Source of the DNA: Nitrospirota bacterium
Lineage (GTDB): Bacteria > Nitrospirota > UBA9217
Assembly (NCBI GenBank): GCA_017885365.1
Contig: JAFNGD010000191.1
Location: forward strand, 2,594 to 8,317
DNA: 5,724 bases
Direction of reading: 5' to 3'
The translations under genes and the position numbers were made by a program. Below the pieces are notes generated by a model. It saw only the letters and a program-made list of their open reading frames with translations. It made no database searches and was not told the DNA's origin. Positions 3,883 through 5,724 of this stretch are shown here, piece after piece. Numbering within the stretch: position 1 is the stretch's first letter; each line of letters starts with the position of its first letter.

Positions 3883-5253
3883 ATGCAGACGATCCTGTTA
3901 TTGACCACACAGAGCGATCTTGCTGATGAACTCCGGCCGCTGCTGCCGAAGGGGCATAAGCTTGTCGTTGCCGGCCCGAGGCCGGCAACAGCAGAGGACG
4001 GCGATTCTTTCGTATTCGTTGACATCGACACGGTGGGGGTCGAGCGGATTCGGGAGTACGCCGGCAGGACCTTCGTCATTGCCATTACTGAGCAGGAGCG
4101 TACCGGCCCGGTCATGGAGGCCGCGACCTTCGGGGCCTACGAGATCATGCGACGCCCGCTCCGCAAGGAGCGGATCGACCGGGTCCTGACCGAGCTCAAG
4201 GACCTGCGGGCGGAAATGGCGCACGCGGTCCTGATCGATAAGGACCTTATCGCACCGGCGGCTACGTGCGCCATCGTCGGCCGCTCAACGCTGGTCATGA
4301 GCCTCTGCGAGAAGGTGGCGCGCATCGCACAGGTCGAGGTGCCGGTTTTGGTCACCGGCGAAACGGGGACGGGGAAAGAACTGGTAGCCGAGGCTATCGC
4401 CCAGCTGTCGTCCCGGTTCGGGAAGCCCTTCGTGGTGATCAACTCGGCGGCCGTGCCCGAGGCGCTTCTCGAGTCGGAGCTCTTCGGCTATGAACGCGGC
4501 GCTTTTACCGGCGCAGTGGCGTCGAAGGAGGGCATGCTCAGGACCGCCGACGGGGGGTGCGTGTTCTTCGACGAAGTGGGGGAGCTACCGCTGCCGCTCC
4601 AGGGGAAGCTGCTTCGCTTTATCCAGACGCAGACGTTCTATCCCGTGGGGAGCACAAAGGAAGTGCAGGTGAACGTGCGGGTGATCTCGGCCACGAACCG
4701 GGACCTTGCCGGTATGGTACGGGAGGGGAAGTTCCGGGAGGACCTGTACCACCGCCTTCGCGTCGCGTCGATCCATGTCCCGCCGCTCCGGGAGCGGAAG
4801 AAGGACATCGTGCCGCTGGTTCAGTGCCTGTTCTACCGCCATGCCCACACGGCGCAGAAGGCGATCAAAGGCGTTACCGAGGCATTTCTCGATGGCCTGC
4901 TGGCCTATGACTGGCCCGGGAACATCCGGGAGCTGGAGAACACGCTGCGCTCGGCCATTGCACTGTGCAAGACGGAGTACCTCACGACCCATGAGCTCCT
5001 GGATCTGGGCAGCCATTCCCTCGCGAGGCCGGAGCAGGGGCATGCGGGCGCCTTTGCATCGGCGGTGGTCCCCTTTGTGAAGGATGCGCTGGAACGGAAG
5101 GACAAAAATATCTACGAAAAGGTGCACGCCGAGGTCGACCGGCATCTCCTGGAATACGCGCTCTCCCATACGCGGGAGAACCAGTCCGAGGCTGCGCGCC
5201 TGCTCGGCATCAACCGGTTGACGCTGCGGAAGAAGCTGGGGCTGTCAAAGTGA
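3883..5253 (+). CDS. Sigma-54-dependent transcriptional activator, NtrC family, with degenerate receiver domain
   Basis: A 456-residue regulator with three parts. Residues 1-108 have a receiver-like alternation ending in GAYEIMRRPLRKERI. The strand-1 acidic pair is replaced by TTQSD, the conserved lysine before proline is arginine (R91-P92), and the possible phospho-acceptor lies in VDID (D47/D49), so ordinary phosphorylation is doubtful. Residues 130-365 are the AAA+ domain: Walker A GETGTGKE (159-166), the sigma-54 contact loop GAFTGA (206-211), Walker B VFFDE (D230, E231), and FREDLYHRL and PPLRERKKDI further on. Residues 421-456 form a Fis-type helix-turn-helix (NQSEAARLLGINRLTLRKKLG). 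No membrane segment or PAS/GAF sensor is visible. It should use ATP to open sigma-54 promoters, and the obvious target is the divergent site at 3768-3783. No histidine kinase gene is in the window. The exact subfamily name is not recognisable. Confidence 0.95.
   Translation: MQTILLLTTQSDLADELRPLLPKGHKLVVAGPRPATAEDGDSFVFVDIDTVGVERIREYAGRTFVIAITEQERTGPVMEAATFGAYEIMRRPLRKERIDRVLTELKDLRAEMAHAVLIDKDLIAPAATCAIVGRSTLVMSLCEKVARIAQVEVPVLVTGETGTGKELVAEAIAQLSSRFGKPFVVINSAAVPEALLESELFGYERGAFTGAVASKEGMLRTADGGCVFFDEVGELPLPLQGKLLRFIQTQTFYPVGSTKEVQVNVRVISATNRDLAGMVREGKFREDLYHRLRVASIHVPPLRERKKDIVPLVQCLFYRHAHTAQKAIKGVTEAFLDGLLAYDWPGNIRELENTLRSAIALCKTEYLTTHELLDLGSHSLARPEQGHAGAFASAVVPFVKDALERKDKNIYEKVHAEVDRHLLEYALSHTRENQSEAARLLGINRLTLRKKLGLSK
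3967..3989. repeat. Perfect inverted repeat early in the activator gene
   Basis: GTTGCCGGCC and GGCCGGCAAC, perfect 10-bp arms around a CGA loop, lie about 85 bases after the ATG, at residues V29 to T36 of the degenerate receiver. It could form a stable RNA hairpin or act as a distal enhancer site about 220 bp upstream of the reductase start. GC-rich coding sequence may also produce it by chance. Confidence 0.55.
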
Positions 5254-5255
5254 GG

Positions 5256-5274
5256 ATCACCGGAGACGGGTGAT
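5256..5274. terminator. Weak hairpin between the convergent genes
   Basis: ATCACC (5256-5261) pairs with GGTGAT (5269-5274) across a 7-base loop, 2 bases after the activator stop and in the 38-bp gap to the convergent glycogen gene. No T-tract follows on either strand, so it is at best a poor intrinsic terminator; Rho may end both transcripts. Confidence 0.3.
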
Positions 5275-5291
5275 GCAGGAGTTGGTGAGCT

Positions 5292-5724
5292 TTATGACGG
5301 GTCGTCGACCGGGACGATGCCCTCGTATTCTTCAAGGCAGGTGCCCTTTCCGATGACCACGATGCCTGAGGGCGTGACGTGGAACCGTTTGCGGTCCACG
5401 TCAAGATCGTAGCCGATCTCAGTGCCCGGCGGGATGACGACGTCCTTGTCGATGATGGCGCGCCGGATCCTGCAGTGCCTTCCGATGTCCACGTTCTCCA
5501 TCAGGATGGCGTCATGCACCTCGGCGTAGGAGTTGACGCGCACGTTGGGCGAGAGGACCGAGTTCTGGACCCGGCCGCCGCTGATGATGCAGCCATGGGC
5601 GACGATGGAGTCCAGGGCCGTGCCGAGCCTGCCGCCCTTTTCCTCCTGGGCGAAGACGACCTTGGCCGGCGGGATCTGGGCCTGGTAGGTGCGGATCGGC
5701 CAGGCGTGGTCATAGAGGTTCAGG
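5292..5724 (-). CDS. glgC: Glucose-1-phosphate adenylyltransferase, C-terminal part (runs off window)
   Basis: The last 143 residues of ADP-glucose pyrophosphorylase, which makes ADP-glucose from glucose-1-phosphate and ATP for glycogen synthesis. The visible part begins [24 protein letters not shown], the linker typical of bacterial GlgC. It continues into the left-handed beta-helix domain with hexapeptide-like strands ([59 protein letters not shown]) and ends at a TAA at 5294-5292. The open frame continues to the window edge, so the internal GTG at 5543 is not the start. The catalytic nucleotidyltransferase domain lies outside. It is convergent with the activator and has no evident link to sulfur metabolism; it is likely the end of a separate glycogen unit. 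Confidence 0.93.
   Translation of the reverse strand, partial: LNLYDHAWPIRTYQAQIPPAKVVFAQEEKGGRLGTALDSIVAHGCIISGGRVQNSVLSPNVRVNSYAEVHDAILMENVDIGRHCRIRRAIIDKDVVIPPGTEIGYDLDVDRKRFHVTPSGIVVIGKGTCLEEYEGIVPVDDPS

Noticed and set aside
4585..5169. 194-codon open frame on the minus strand
   Set aside because: It is antisense to the AAA+ and HTH regions of the activator, whose reading is unambiguous.

Overview
The window is about 60% G+C bacterial DNA holding a compact sulfur-metabolism cluster on the minus strand, a divergent sigma-54 activator gene on the plus strand, and the 3' part of a glycogen gene. A clostridial-type (AsrC-like) small sulfite reductase, a NifS-type desulfurase, an NtrC-family regulator and GlgC together suggest an anaerobic or microaerophilic Gram-negative bacterium, perhaps a deltaproteobacterial lineage or Nitrospirota. 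That placement is inference only.

Layout, left to right. 36-965 (-) is a cysteine synthase. 1015-2175 (-) is a NifS/IscS-type cysteine desulfurase, most likely starting at a GTG with a strong ribosome binding site. The 326 bases from 2176 to 2501 hold no intact gene, but contain the frameshifted N-terminal remnant of a universal stress protein (2280-2422, -). 2502-3659 (-) is a fusion of a siroheme/4Fe-4S sulfite (or nitrite) reductase core, a 2x[4Fe-4S] ferredoxin module and a C-terminal TusA-like sulfur-carrier domain. 3660-3882 is a divergent regulatory region. 3883-5253 (+) is an NtrC-family sigma-54 activator with a degenerate receiver domain. 5292-5724 (-) is the C-terminal 143 residues of glucose-1-phosphate adenylyltransferase, convergent with the activator and running off the window.

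The most informative point is regulatory. The region between activator and reductase carries a full consensus sigma-54 (-24/-12) promoter, TGGCACG-N4-TTGCT, at 3783-3768, pointing into the reductase gene. The activator has an intact GAFTGA loop and Walker motifs, and its own promoter looks sigma-70-like. A 17-bp dyad at 3845-3861 lies about 96 bp upstream of the predicted sigma-54 start site and overlaps the activator's own predicted start site. The simple reading is that the divergent activator turns on the reductase from this promoter and may restrain its own expression. The receiver lacks the N-terminal acidic pair and the conserved lysine, so the input signal may not be ordinary phosphorylation.

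A working model for the enzymes: the reductase makes sulfide from sulfite, cysteine synthase fixes sulfide into cysteine, the desulfurase releases cysteine sulfur as a persulfide, and the TusA-like tail of the reductase may accept or deliver that sulfur. The individual families are well known. The direct coupling of reductase, sulfur carrier and desulfurase, and its sigma-54 control, are inferences from fusion and gene order.
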